In this document: piece by piece, positions 1-12,100 of the stretch
Numbering within the stretch: the first letter of the stretch is position 1
How the letters are laid out: every line of letters begins with the position of its first letter
Assembly (NCBI GenBank): GCA_003049485.1
Contig: PYST01000124.1
Coordinates: 1 to 64,000 of the forward strand
Direction: 5' to 3'
Source of the DNA: Ophioceras dolichostomum
Lineage: Eukaryota > Ascomycota > Sordariomycetes > Magnaporthales > Ophioceraceae
DNA: 64,000 bases
Made by a program: the position numbers and the translations under genes
The notes under the pieces: generated by a model
The model's input: only the letters and a program-made list of their open reading frames with translations
Database searches by the model: none
Told to the model about the DNA's origin: nothing

Positions 1-831
1 CCCCAAAGCAGCACGAAACGATGTCCTTAGTTCCCAAAATGCACTTGCTAGCATTTCGTAACCCCTCAGAGAATCAGAGAAGGTCTGTGTCTAGAAACGA
101 ACTCTCTCTCTGGCAGCTGTCTTTAGTGTACCTAATTCATAGACCAACAGTGCCAAACACGACTCACGTCACTTGCATCACTGTCTCGTGGTACTAGCGC
201 CGCTCCCAATCGCCGCATACGCCACCAGAACGAATCTCGGGCACTGCTGGCAGAAAATAGGTATTTCGTACGCTGGAGAAACTTTCAGATAGCTTCTTTC
301 CTAATGTGCTCAGCTTAAACTCTCCAGAACACACACGCAAACTCGCCTACACTCGGCAATTGAATCCCGGAAATCCCGACGATGGCTTCAGTCCGGACTA
401 GGCCCTCACTAGTCGGCGCTGACCACATATACAGAGAGATTGAACGTGATATGATGCATAATGCTGGCCAATGCTTACAGCTACCACCCGTTTAGACCAA
501 GGAACTTCCTCAGCTCCTCGATTTAATAGAATTTGGCAGCATCCAGGGAGAGCTCAAAAGCTCGAGATGGAGGCAACGCTGCCTCAACATATCTCCTAGT
601 ACTCAAAGCGCAGGGCAGACCAGGTAGAATGTCGACATCGCCGGGGATAACCCAAAGGTTTGGGCTTCCCTACCCTACGTACAACAGTAGGTAAGCAGCT
701 GATGAGTGGCATTAAAGCTCCAAAAAAAAAGCCAGAGCGGACACGAGGCGGTTACCTTTCGAACGTGCATCATGTAACAAATGAAGCTTTCATCCTGCGT
801 ACTGCAACGTCCAATGTCACCAGTCTGGTAC

Positions 832-852
832 GGAGGCTCTTGGAGAGCCTCC
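832..852. repeat. Perfect 9-bp inverted repeat with 3-base loop
   Basis: GGAGGCTCT at 832-840 and AGAGCCTCC at 844-852 are exact reverse complements separated by TGG. No gene is adjacent, so a role as terminator or RNA structure is only speculation. Confidence 0.6.
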
Positions 853-1470
853 TTTCAGGGGTCTTCAGGGGGTGGGCCACACGCAACGCTCGGAACCCGC
901 CCTCGTGGCAGCCGGGATGTGGTGGCATCTGAGAGCATCTGACGGCATGCAACCTGAGGAAGTACCGCTCCAAAGATTGATGATCCCTCCTCAGTGTTTG
1001 ATGCGAGCACTTTCTACCACGTAGAAGCTACTCGGAAGAGCTCCTCGGAAAGGTTGATTTCTCACACTTTACACATTTTTCTGGTGAAGCAAGGGTCCGG
1101 CGCCGATTGCACCGCTACAGCGAAGCTACTGCCATGCAAGCCAACGCTCTAGCGCCGCCAAGGCGAACTGATAAGTGATGGTACGGCGACAGGAAACGGC
1201 TTCTAACAGAGGAGAGACCGAGGGGCGCGGTGCTTATCCGCTGGCACGCCGCCATCTATCACATCAGTGCCATGGGCGATGGTGAGAACTGTCTGACCTC
1301 GTCAGGTTTTCCCCCATCTGACCGGTGTCATGTTAGAGCGACGGCGTTTGAACATATGAACCTGAAGCGAAGGCCGTGAATGGACGGCTTAGGGCCAGCT
1401 GATAGAGGAGAAATGGAGGCAGGTGACAGCAGCAGGAGCACCAAAGCTCGGCGCAAGCACGGCTCAGAAG

Positions 1471-1501
1471 TTCTTCAACACAACTTCTTCAACACAACTT
1501 C
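1471..1501. repeat. 14-bp tandem duplication
   Basis: TTCTTCAACACAAC occurs at 1471-1484 and again at 1485-1498, followed by the first three bases of a third copy. It is an exact short tandem repeat in non-coding sequence. Confidence 0.8.
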
Positions 1502-2813
1502 AGCACAGGGAGCGAGCACAAGCAAACGTCATAGGTCCTTGTAGTTCGGTCGACCGCAACCACAACTCTGACCCAAGACTCACCACCCCCAAGAAGCAAG
1601 CCCCCTTTTTCCCGCCTCCCCCTTCCCTCGGCCCGCCACCACGGGTCGGGATAACTGGTCTACTTTGAAGCGGAGAAACATGAGAATAGGAGGAAGAGAG
1701 ATACTGCCACCGATTAATGAATGGGGCGACGGATCAAGCACGCAGGCAAAAATGCCGTCTCCGCCAATCCTCGTCAGGGAAGCTGTGAGGCAGTAGTATT
1801 TCACTCTAGTAGGCAGTCACAGAGGTCACAAAGAGGCAGTCAGAGAGACGGTGAGGGACTGGGAGAAAAGAGACAACGCACGGCAGGAGCCACCTCATTG
1901 AGTGTCCCGGAGTCAAGCCAGATTCCCAGACGCATATGCCCCCATCATGGGCCTCGCTCCCCTCCCCTCACTCCTTCCTTGCCCCAATGCCCCATTGCCC
2001 TTCCTCATGTGCCCCCCGCCGCCACCCAGGGTAGAACCTGCCGCCTGCATGCACATAAACGTCAACTTTTGGGAATCCTAGTCCCGTTTCTGCGTTTGTG
2101 CGTCTGCATATCATACCCGTCCCCCCAAAATCGCGCGCTGCAACCGACTGCAACAAGCGTGCGTGCTGTTCTTCCTTCCTTGGTGCATTTGTTCCCGTCC
2201 AATCATTCGACCCGTTCATCCCACTCTCTCTCGCGTCTTCTGCCACACTTGAACCGGGCGGCGCCGTCCCGATCGACCTGACGAGCTACTTCGTCTTCTC
2301 ATACTCCTCTCTTCCTTGAAAAGAACACTTTGCCGTCGTTCCTGGTATTTCATTAATTCTGCATTTTGAAGAAACAAGGAGAGAAAGGAGACGAGGAAAT
2401 CAAACAAGGAAAGGAAAGGACTCGAGCCAAGCTCGAGCTAGATTCGATCCTGTCCCCACTATTGTGCTGTCCTGCGCATCACCACAGCACGTCAGCGCTT
2501 CCGCTCCTTGAGGCGATGGACCAGGGCCAGATCTGAACAGAGTTCACCTGCCGTTCGGAACCGACAAATCAAAAACATTATACTCGAGTCGCTTTACGCC
2601 CAACCCAACGCCCAACCGCTTTTCCCCTGAGAAAAGGGCACACCAAGGGGCGAAAGGCGGAGAGTGCCCGCCGCTTCTTTCCCTCAAAGTTCGCCAGCAA
2701 TTTGGCTCGGGAGCCAACCGGCAACGGGCAACGGGCGGCGCACACAGTCGTGACTTGGACGACCGACGTCACGACCGAACCGACACAAAGGAAAGAGCGC
2801 CGAGCAGACAAAC

Positions 2814-4374
2814 ATGGCCGCGGCCCTTGCGCATTCCTCTGGCCCGCTGCCGTCGGTGGTCGGCATTCCGTCGCCGTCCACAGTCGCGAACAATGGGCTT
2901 GGACAGGGGGGAATCAGCGGCGACGGCGGCCCGGGAGGAGGGCTTGGGTCGACTTCATCATACGACAATGGCGGCGCACTGCCACCACAACAACACCAGC
3001 AGCAGCAGGTGCAACAGCGTCGCAAGCTCCAGCTGAGTGACTTCACAAGAGTCCGCACATTGGGCACAGGTACGGCAAGAATGATACCCACTCCCGTCCA
3101 TCGGCTCACCAATCTGTGGCGGCTTGTCCTCCTGCCCTACCCAGTGTCTTGTTGCCCACCCGGCCCTCCTGTCCAAGCAATTGTTGGCCCAAACCACTAA
3201 CAATCCCCTTTTTTGGTTCAATTTGAATTCAGGCACATTCGCGAGAGTCTGTCTCGTCCGACCAGCGCACCCCCAGAATGAAGCCGAGCGACACCAGGTG
3301 TACGCGCTCAAGATCCTCCGCAAGACCGAAGTGATCAAGCTTAAGCAGATCGACCACGTCCGGCACGAGCGGTCGATCCTGGCCGACGTGTCCGGCCACC
3401 CGTTCATCACCAACATGCTCGCCTCCTTCTCGGACCACGAGTTCCTCTACCTCGTGCTCGACTACGTCCCCGGAGGCGAGCTGTTCAGCTACCTGCGCAA
3501 GTACCGACGGTTCGACGAGGGCATGGCCCAGTTCTACGCGGCCGAGATCGTGCTCGTGCTCGAGTACCTGCACGAGCAGCAGGACGGTATCGCGTATCGC
3601 GACCTCAAGCCCGAGAACCTGTTGTTGGACGAGCAGGGCCACATCAAGCTGGTCGACTTCGGCTTCGCCAAGCGTCTGGGCGGTAGGACAAACCCCGACG
3701 AGAGCGGCGGCAGCAGCTCGGGAGGAGGATCCGGGGGGAATGGGCCAGTGGAGACTTACACGCTCTGCGGCACCCCGGAATACCTCGCGCCTGAGGTGAT
3801 CCATAACAAGGGTCACACGACCGCGGTGGACTGGTGGGCGTTGGGCATTCTGATCTACGAGTTCCTCACGGGATATCCGCCCTTCTGGCATCAGAATCCT
3901 ATTGAGATCTATAAGCAGTGAGTAACCTTTCACCTGCATCGACCAGACTTCTTTTCTTCTCCCCTACCCCTGAACACAACACATCATCAAACCACCAAGC
4001 CCGAGAAATTGACACCGGTCCATCACCACCACCACCTCGAACACAGGATCGTCGAGAAGCCCGTGATTTTCCCACACGAGCCGCCCATCTCGCCCAACGC
4101 GCAGGACATCATCCGCCAGTTCTGCACCGTCGACCGGTCACGTCGGCTAGGCAACATCAGCGGCGGAGCCGCCCGCGTCAAGGCCCACCCCTTCTTCGAC
4201 GGGCTGGACTGGGACGCCGTGTACAACCGTCGCATGACTGGGCCCATCGTCCCCCCGGTTAGGTTCCCGGGAGACGCGCAGTGCTTCGACATCTATCCGG
4301 AGGACGACGTCGGCAAGGAGCCGTACACGGCCGAGATGGCGGCTCGGTATGACGACCTCTTCAGGGACTTCTGA
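2814..4374 (+). CDS. cAMP-dependent protein kinase catalytic subunit, divergent (PKA-C2-like) AGC kinase
   Basis: Three exons, 2814-3069, 3233-3917 and 4047-4374, give 422 residues. Donors are GTACGG and GTGAGT; acceptors are TTCAG and CACAG. The N-terminus (1-75) is low complexity with a Q-rich stretch. The kinase domain carries the glycine loop at 84-91 (GTGTFARV, so Ala replaces the third Gly of the usual GxGxFG), Lys112 in YALK, catalytic Asp209 in YRDLKPEN, DFG at 227-229 and the activation-loop Thr262 in TLCGTPEYLAPE. The protein ends in FRDF, the FxxF tail typical of PKA catalytic chains. A Gly/Ser-rich insert of about 23 residues lies between DFG and Thr262, where PKA has none. Filamentous fungi usually have two PKA catalytic genes; the divergence suggests the second, less conserved one. 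The kinase family is certain; the paralogue assignment is inferred. Confidence 0.9.
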
Positions 4375-5060
4375 ATATAATGAGAGAGAAGAAGTTTCGG
4401 AAGAAGAGAGCGAAAGACCGAAAGTTGAAAAAAAAAGGAGTTAGGAAAGAGGTGCATACCTAGTCGGCCGTTCCTACCAGAAGGACGCCACAGTTTTGGT
4501 GAGCTTTGCCAACCGCCTGCCCCGAAGAGGGGGCCGGGCCTTGTCCAGCATCCCTTCATACAGCCCGTGCCTGTCTGTCCCAGGCCGAGGTCGTCGATCT
4601 CCTTACCATCCATCGCTCATAGCCACCGCGATGGCCATTGCTACCGCCTCCCACCGCGTTCGCTGAGGTTGATCAGCTGCTGGGCTGCACGACAAGAGGA
4701 AGGAAATGATGAAGGCGATGCCTGTCTCTCGCCTTTTATCTTCTTCCAACGGACAAACAGACAGACAGACCCACGATCCCAGCCACCCCACTTTCCTTCA
4801 GTCGACTTCGGCTGGGTGGCGGCAGATGCTATCTCGGTCAGTCTTCTTCATGCCAGTCCAGGACTGAAGAATGCAACGCGTTTATACACTTTTCACATTC
4901 CGTTTGTATTATACTTCTTTTCACCACGCCATATGAACTCCCAGCACATACAGACTGGGCGGCGGCGAGTCTGCAGTCTTATCCTTTTTTATTTTGTGGT
5001 CTCTGCTTTTTCATTTCTTCCGTTGATTTTTTCTCGAGCTTTAGCTTATGGTCATACACA

Positions 5061-5070
5061 TACCTAGGTA
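5061..5070. repeat. Palindrome TACCTAGGTA
   Basis: Exact 10-bp palindrome in non-coding sequence; other exact copies are at 20147 and 56890. See the finding on this motif family. Confidence 0.8.
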
Positions 5071-5920
5071 TTCATGCTTCCTACACCCGCCATGTCAGAA
5101 CTAGCATTCGCGACTTGGCCATGCATTTTTCTCATTGTTCTCTTCGTCTCTCTTTCTCTATGACTCGGCGGCATTCCCTCTCTCTCTCTCGGGCGGTAAA
5201 ACGACGTGCAACGATGATGATGGGACATGTTTCGTTTTATTCCCCCTTTACCCCTTCTTACTCCCTACCCTATCCATTTCCCTTACTTCTCCCTCGTTTA
5301 TCTCACTTGGGAGAATTGGAGATCGGAGACGGGTCGTTATTTCTCTCTGTGTTTTTCTCTTTTCCCTCGTCGGTGTTGTCCCTGTTTTCTCCATCTCTGT
5401 GCAATCCTACGGAACGGGATATGGACATTCGACTCTTGTCTCAGCCATTGATGAGTATTGCATTCTTGATGTCTTCGCTCTTGCGCTATATTTTTTCATT
5501 GGTCCTTGTTTTTTCAGAGAGAGGCGTTGCTCAGAATGGATGGGGTGGGAAGGAAAGACGTGCATTGTCAAGTATCTCAAAGAGGCTGATTTTGCTCGAC
5601 GATTTTTTTGTTCTCTGGGGGAGGTTGCTTCGGAGGTACGGAGGTTAGGTATGGCACCTCAGTATAGGGGTCAGGTCATCACGACTTTCATGACGAAATC
5701 TGCCATGTTCATCATAATGAATGGGAAAGAGAGGGTGGTTGCTATTGTATTTAGGGAACAGACAGGCTTTCTTGCCAGCCAAAAAAGAGGAAGCATTTTT
5801 ACAAAGAGAAGAAGCAAATATTCACCAGAGCGGTTGGGGGCACATTGTCATCCGATGATTCTCTTTTCCATACCCACGTTTCTTGTGAGAGGTTTTGGTG
5901 CTCTACAAAGGTAGAGGTAC

Positions 5921-5930
5921 TAGGTACCTA
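5921..5930. repeat. Palindrome TAGGTACCTA
   Basis: Exact 10-bp palindrome, the half-site-swapped form of TACCTAGGTA. Further exact copies are at 6182, 17788 and 31162. Confidence 0.8.
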
Positions 5931-6181
5931 CATATCCGACGAGGCTGGGGCACGACAGGACAAAGAGCAGCGGGCCAACATGGAGTGCCTTCGGCCTCCA
6001 TCATGAACAGAGCAACAGATACCTGCAGGCCGATACCTACCTACCTAGGTGTTCTAGGACATCTCTAAATCTTCACTCTCACTGCACAGACTCACCAGTC
6101 CGACAAACCAGTCCCGGGAACAGAGACGGAAACAGACTCTCACTTTATTAGTGGTATCCATACCCACTTACGGATGGCAAA

Positions 6182-6191
6182 TAGGTACCTA
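6182..6191. repeat. Palindrome TAGGTACCTA
   Basis: Exact copy 260 bases from the one at 5921, between the two convergent genes. Confidence 0.8.
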
Positions 6192-7085
6192 ACTAAATAC
6201 AGTGTCGAGAGTCCATCTCCATGTTTCCATGACAATAAAAATCCATCGTGATAAAAAAAACATCGCAACGCAGACTGACCTGACCATGTAATGCCAAAAT
6301 GAAGCAACTCCATCTCTCCGTAGCTCCATGATGTTGAAAGCAGAAAAGAAAACATAAAAAACCATCGCAAATGCAAAGTACATAACCATGTGTGGGAGGC
6401 GTACGTGTAAGATGGTTCAAAGCAAGCCCATCCTTCCAAGATCGACAATATGTCGTCGTCCTTCAAAAGAAGACGCATCAGCAACACCAGTTGGTAAACA
6501 ACCATCCTCCGAGGAGGTCGATGGACATTGGTGAACCACTGTCGTAGTTGTGAACAGGAACATGAGTAGAGAATAGAGAGTAGAGAGTGGGATTGGTAAG
6601 AGAAATACGTGGGAGGCATGGGACAAGTACTAGTAGTCCGTCCACCTGATATCGACCACGTAGACAACAAACAAACCATGAATAAAAAGGGAGAGAAGCG
6701 AAGAGAAACGCAGAGAAACTCAGAACGAAGAAAGGGAGGGGGACGGAGGGTAGCTCTGTGGAAATGCAAGGGGTAAAAACAAGGGGCAGGCAATCTAGCA
6801 CCGAGTAACGATCAACCGGGGTAATAATGCAAGATTTTTCCTCAGATCTTGTGAATGCAACTGGTGAACTCCAAAGAACGCCAGACTCTGACTGCATGTC
6901 TGCTTCTATCGACGACGACCGAAACGAAAAAGAGCACTGAGGAAAAGTGAGTAGGCGTGCAATATGAACACTGTGGTGGACAAGGGGAGAGGCTCACTGC
7001 TGAGCAGCATCAGCGACAGCAGCGTCAGTGACGAGGCCCGCATACGATAAGACGCGGTGGACGCCACCGTACAGAAGTGCCACAG

Positions 7086-7105
7086 CTCCCTTTCCCTAAA
7101 GGGAG
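7086..7105. repeat. 8-bp hairpin spanning the 5-phosphatase stop codon
   Basis: CTCCCTTT (7086-7093) and AAAGGGAG (7098-7105) are perfect complements with a 4-base loop. The stop codon of the minus-strand 5-phosphatase (7096-7098) overlaps the loop and stem edge. Confidence 0.5.
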
Positions 7106-9173
7106 TTGTAGAGCCAGTAGGATCCCAATGCGAGGGCAATGAAGGACGTGATAGCGACCACGCCTTCCTTCGACGACACAAGGAGCAGGTTCAATCCTAT
7201 TGCCACCTCTCCTCGACGGGCGACAGTGCGCCGAGCCCGGGCGTGAATGTCCACTGGGAATGGCAGAGGGCGACCGAGGTCTCGGTCGCCATCGGTGCCC
7301 TCGTCCTCAGCCGAGCGCGGGGTCGCATAGCCATCAGGGCGGCCAAGCTCACTGGGCGAGAGCATAGGCACCAGAACGCGCATGAACACCGGCTGGTGGT
7401 CCGAGCTGGGGAGCAACGGGAGAGACGTGTACTTCTGCACGTCAAAGGTCTTGTCTGCGATGCCGAAAACCGCTTTGGCCGTGACCGGCGGAAGGGCAAA
7501 GTAGAGAATGCGATCAGTCCAGGAGGGCCAGCGGTGGGTGGCGAACTTGAACGGCACGACGCGGTGGGCCTCGCCGTTCTCGGCAGCCTCGCGAGCCTCG
7601 ACCTCATTCGTGGCACCGGCGGGCGAGCTCTGAACGTCGTACTTGTAGGTCGGCGGGAAATCGACCTCAGGTTCGTCCAGGTGGTGAAGAGCACGTCCCT
7701 CCATCCTCTCCTGGTGGAGCTGGTCACGGTGCAGGAAGTGGCTCCAGTGGTGGGGCGACTCCGGGTCAAGGCTAGGGAGCGGCTCATCGGGCTTGGGGCT
7801 CTTCTCCGAGATACGGTAGTTCAGGTCGCCCGCAAAGAAAAAGTGGGTGCCCGGACGGTAGATGGTGATGTCCACGAGCGCATCCTGAATGTGCTTCGCC
7901 AGGGACGAGTGCTGGCGCTCGGCCTCCTCGAGGAGAAGACGCGCCTCCTCTTCTTCCTGAGCAGTAGTCGGAGGAGAGGCGGCACTGTCCGCAATTCGGC
8001 CGGTGGGAGTCCGGTGGATGATGGAAATATCGTCCTCTGGCTTGGCGATACGCTTGATCACAGCAACGGGGTCATCGAACAGGAGGCCCGAGCAGATGCT
8101 CTGCCAGTTTTGGTTCCGGCGCTGCAGATTCCACTCCATGGGTGCCAGGTGCGCCGCGGCGAATGTGAGCTGGGTGCGTCGGGGCACCGCGTCCGGCTGG
8201 TCGCCGTCCTGAGCACTTAGGATATTGCCCGGCTTCTTAGCCACAGCGTCCATATCGTAGATCATTCGAAGACCAACGGCACCCTTGTTGCCCATGTCTC
8301 GGATGCCGAAGCCGACCTCGGCGATCTCCAACTCGGAGATGGCACGAGGGTGTCGAGCGAACAGCATGATCGCGGTCATACCAACGTTGTGCTGTCGAAC
8401 GAGAGTGTAGGGCTTCTGGCGTTTCCAGGCCAGAAGTCCTGTCTGAACCTGGGCCGCCTCGTCGGCCGGAGTCGTAGAGTCGAACTCATCGGGACCGGGA
8501 CCGGAGCTGGGAGTCGAGGCAGTTGACTGGATACGCACGGCCGCTGTGTTGAGGGCCTCCTCATAGCGGGCGAGGTACGGGTTCAGGAGCGGGCCGCCGA
8601 TGAAGGCTCGGGACAGCGGAGAGACCTCCTGCAGCGAGCTAGTGATGAAAGAGCACGCGAATGCACTATGTTAGCAAAATGTCAACCGCTCAAGTTACCC
8701 ATTGACTTTCCTAGATCGCAGGAAAACGCGTGGAGGGAAAATGGCAACCCTTTCGAAGGGCTTGTGATGTGTGATGTGTGGGGTTGACGATTTGCCTGAC
8801 ACCCCCTTTTTATGGGGGTGTCACACGCGAAAATCCCAGGAACAGAATCCCAAAAGCGTTGTCGCGTGTGCCCCGTGAGGAGAGGTGGTGAGGTGGGACG
8901 GAGATAACCAGCCACAGCGCAAAAGAAGAAAAAACCACCTAACAACTTGGGATCCAAAGACAATGGGGCAAACCGGGACGGAAGAACGAACAAAACTTAC
9001 AAGACCACAACATCTGGCAGACGAGAGGTCAACGCGCCCTCCAGTCTGTCGGCAAAAATCCCACTGTCGATGAAGGCCTTCCCGGCGTTGAAGGTGAGGA
9101 CCAGCAGGTCCAACTTCGCCCAGGACTGCATTCCGAGTCGCTTCAAGATGGTGTCTGGGGTTGGGTTGTCCAT
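7096..9173 (-). CDS. Inositol polyphosphate 5-phosphatase with C-terminal membrane anchor (INP54-like)
   Basis: Two exons, 9001-9173 and 7096-8638, give 571 residues. The intron has donor GTAAGT, branch GCTAAC and acceptor CTAG, and joins VVVF to SLQEV, the expected first 5-phosphatase motif. Visible motifs in order are TFNAGK near residue 28, FIGG, FFFAGDLNYR near 329 (catalytic GDxNxR), RWPSWTDRIL near 431 and SSDHQPVF near 471. These residues bind Mg2+ and hydrolyse the 5-phosphate of phosphoinositides. The last ~25 residues form one hydrophobic segment ending the protein, so it is probably tail-anchored with the catalytic domain in the cytosol, as for the yeast ER enzyme Inp54, which acts on PI(4,5)P2. 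Substrate is inferred from that resemblance. The intron (362 nt) is long for this window and holds a perfect hairpin. Confidence 0.93.
8797..8823. repeat. Perfect 10-bp hairpin inside the 5-phosphatase intron
   Basis: TGACACCCCC (8797-8806) pairs exactly with GGGGGTGTCA (8814-8823) across a 7-base loop. It lies within intron 8639-9000 of the minus-strand gene, about 160 nt from the acceptor. Confidence 0.6.
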
Positions 9174-12100
9174 CTTGACCCCGGGCTGACAGGAACGAAA
9201 TATCAGGCTGGGCTGGGGCCTTCCTGAGCTTTGTTATAGGCCGCTTTGTTAGCTACTGCAACTGCGGTTGGTCGCTGCCGAAAGGTGGGCTCACTGGGCT
9301 GAGTGTGAGTGGCAGCACCAGCCGCCAGCAGGGGCGAGCCCGCCCAAAACACGCCCAGCCAGCCACAGCTGCAGCGACAAGCTCCAAGCTGAAGCACGCA
9401 GATGGCTGGCACGACTTTGGCGAGGGGCAACGTAAAAATCAAAACACAGAAAACTTACATATCGGTTCTATGAACGGGAAACACAAGCAACACTTTTGTG
9501 TCCCCTGATGAGATTGGTACAGAGATATTTCGTGCGAGTCGAAAACAGGGAGAATCCGGTTGGTTGTTTGATTTTACAAGAGGTTGTTTTCAGCGTGGTG
9601 ACACTGCCCTTGTTTGGGCGGTTTGGTGTTGGACGCGCTGAAGAGGAGAAAGCAAAACGGGATAAGAAATGCAGATGCAGAAAACAAAGACGACGTGATT
9701 GCTGGTAGGGCTGTCGGTTCGCCGCCGCGAAAGGAAATAAAAACAGAGACAGAAGAATCGAGAAAAACGGAAAAGGGATCTGGGTTTTTTTCTTCGTTTC
9801 GTACCACAAGCAGGCTTTTTCTTACACAGCGTGCGTGCGGTGATGCTGTCTGCTGACAGTGACTGCTGACGATGATACGGTTTGAGGTTGTGGGTTGGTG
9901 TGGTGATGCAGTCCAGGAGTTGGAAACAACAGACAGCTGGGAGGGAGGAAAAGATATGGTGGAATAGAAAGGTGAACGATTGCAAGGCCAGACGGAGGGG
10001 GACGAGAAGGTTGAGATGTTTTTGAGGTCAGGAGAGGAGATACCACGACGCGTCTGGTAAATAAATCGTTGGGGCAGGAAGGAAGGACTCACTCTCCTGC
10101 CTCTGCCTGGCTACTGGGAGAGGGGGTAGTTGCCGTCGTCAAAGGGCAGAGGCACCAAGAGATCTGATCCTGGGGAGGAACCTTCCTCCCCCTTCCTTAA
10201 GATAACGGAGACAGGTATGGACCCGGCGACCTGCCTCCTCGTCCTACGGAGGGAAAGAGCGAGAGCTCAAGCTAGAGCCAAGGGTAGGTACCATTTTTGC
10301 AGAAGCACCTCTTGCCCTTTGTCTTGCCACTAGTGGAGGGCCGGGGAAGGTGAAATGGACTATCTACGCGAGGAGGTGACTTACACCAGGGCGAGTCCGC
10401 GGGCCTGGAGCAACCGCCTCCGAGGAAGGGGAGATCCATAGAACTGTCGGCAGGTACTAGTTGTGGTCCGGACAGCAGTCAGCTACCGATGTCTCGTGCG
10501 GCCAGGCAAAAGACCCCTGCAAGCACATGACCGTACGATGCTCACTCAACCTTGCAAATCCCCTCTTTCACTGCCATGATCGTGGAAAACGGAAGACATG
10601 TCGGAGTTTTGGCCAGCACATTGGTGCAGTGTACAGCCTCGTTATGGCTCTCTCGATACTGGAAGAAGATCATGGCTGAGTGGTGCTCGCTTGCTGACTT
10701 ACACATCCTGGGCCACCACGAGGGGGGCAAGCACACCGCTTGCAATTCCAACCAATGGGTGATCAGATGAACGCCCCATAGAGCACACTTGGCGGGAGGC
10801 CGTCTTTATTATATCATCGAGACAGGTTTCCTCTCCCAGTGCAAGAGTATCGGATTCCTCTCACTCAAACCAAAGCTTCCCTACAAAATTAAACATGAGA
10901 ATCCACGTGCAAGTCAAACTCACAACGGACTGGAAGACCGGTGCCCGCACCCCGCCCAACTCTCCTGGAAGAAAAGCTCCGAATTGTCTGTCAATGACGC
11001 CGGCCGCGAGAGCATTCGGAAAGAAATATTCGGAAGGAACCGTCTAGTCCGGGAAACAACAACGTACTCACAGGCCCTCATCGTCCTTGAAAGCAGGCAA
11101 CAACCCCCGCAGAAACCCACGGAAGGAGGGAGGGGAGGCTGAGCATGTTATTCCGACAGGTGACCAACCTGGCACTGCGCTAGCTGTAGTAGGTACGTAG
11201 TTTCCGGCGGTGATTAATCAACCCACTGCAAAGGAAAGAGAAAAATTGCCTCTGAAGAGGATTAGCCCATTGCGTGAATTATTTGCGGGTGTAGTAAAGC
11301 CCTCTGTCCTTTTGAGTGGTGAAGACGACGGGAGCGACCCCACGACGGCTGGTGGTGGTGATGATGGTGGTGGTGGCTGAGCAGCTTCGATATTGTCTGC
11401 GTACCTTCCACTAGTCGGACGATCCTCGTGTGACACGGGATAGACTCACAATGAGGTCCGTAGGGTAGATGCAAATGTTGAGACAGGCAGCTGCTAGTTA
11501 GCGAGTGGCTGTGGCACAAGCTAGACGTAGGCAGGTGGCTGGCGATATGTCATCCAAGCCAAGCTGGCCAGACCCTGCGTGCCGTTACAATGTTCGGCTG
11601 CCAGCATGTACGTAGGGCAAGCAAGTGAATGAGCAAACATCACGTCGGGGTATCAATGAGGCACGTAGGCAGAGTGGCCGATGAACTGCATCGATTTTAT
11701 GTCTGTGAGCTATCTAAGTATATGCGTTTGTTCGGTGTGTGCTGCTGCTTGACTGGTGGCCCTTGCTTATTGATTGGTCCCTTTTCCGACGCCGACGACG
11801 ACGATGGTGTGCTTGTTGCCAGTGACCAAGGGGGAAGAAAAGTGTTGACGTGTGTGGGAGAGATAGAGAGCTCTTCCCCTTTTCTAGTTTTAAACCTGAC
11901 AACAACGGCGCGCACCGAGCGGGGAAAGTCCCGCTGCCGTCTCCGTCGAACCAAAAGTGTGTTGCCGAGGCCCAGCCAGCCGAGTGTCGAATTATTGTGC
12001 TTTGAAGGAGTGGAGATAGAGAAAGGTTGCGCGAGGTTGCAAAAATAGCAGAGTATTGGGGGCCGTCGTAGAGAGAAAGATGTTGTTTGGTGAGCGTCCC

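Larger units (their letters stand above)
1..2813. other. Gene-free stretch upstream of the PKA-like kinase
   Basis: No convincing coding region is seen. The open frames here are short, overlap on both strands and resemble nothing I know. The last ~900 bases on the plus strand are rich in C and T tracts (for example around 2215-2330), which fits promoter and 5' leader of the kinase that starts at 2814. The stretch also holds a 9-bp perfect hairpin (832-852) and a 14-bp tandem duplication (1471-1501), listed separately. Confidence 0.6.
4375..7095. other. Convergent intergenic region, probably two long 3' UTRs
   Basis: The kinase (+) and the 5-phosphatase (-) converge here. Roughly 4375-5900 is T/C-rich on the plus strand and roughly 6150-6900 is T/C-rich on the minus strand, as expected for transcript-sense UTR of each gene. 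The longest open frames (5135-5914 +, 6140-6793 -) are composed of such tracts and look accidental. Four copies or near-copies of the TACCTAGGTA / TAGGTACCTA palindrome lie at 5061, 5921, 6042 and 6182. Confidence 0.55.

Noticed and set aside
1721..2281. 186-residue plus-strand frame
   Set aside because: Pro/Ser/Arg-rich composition from CT-rich leader sequence; no homology recognised.
5135..5914. 259-residue plus-strand frame
   Set aside because: Made of T/C-rich UTR-like tracts, overlapped by other frames, no recognisable domain.
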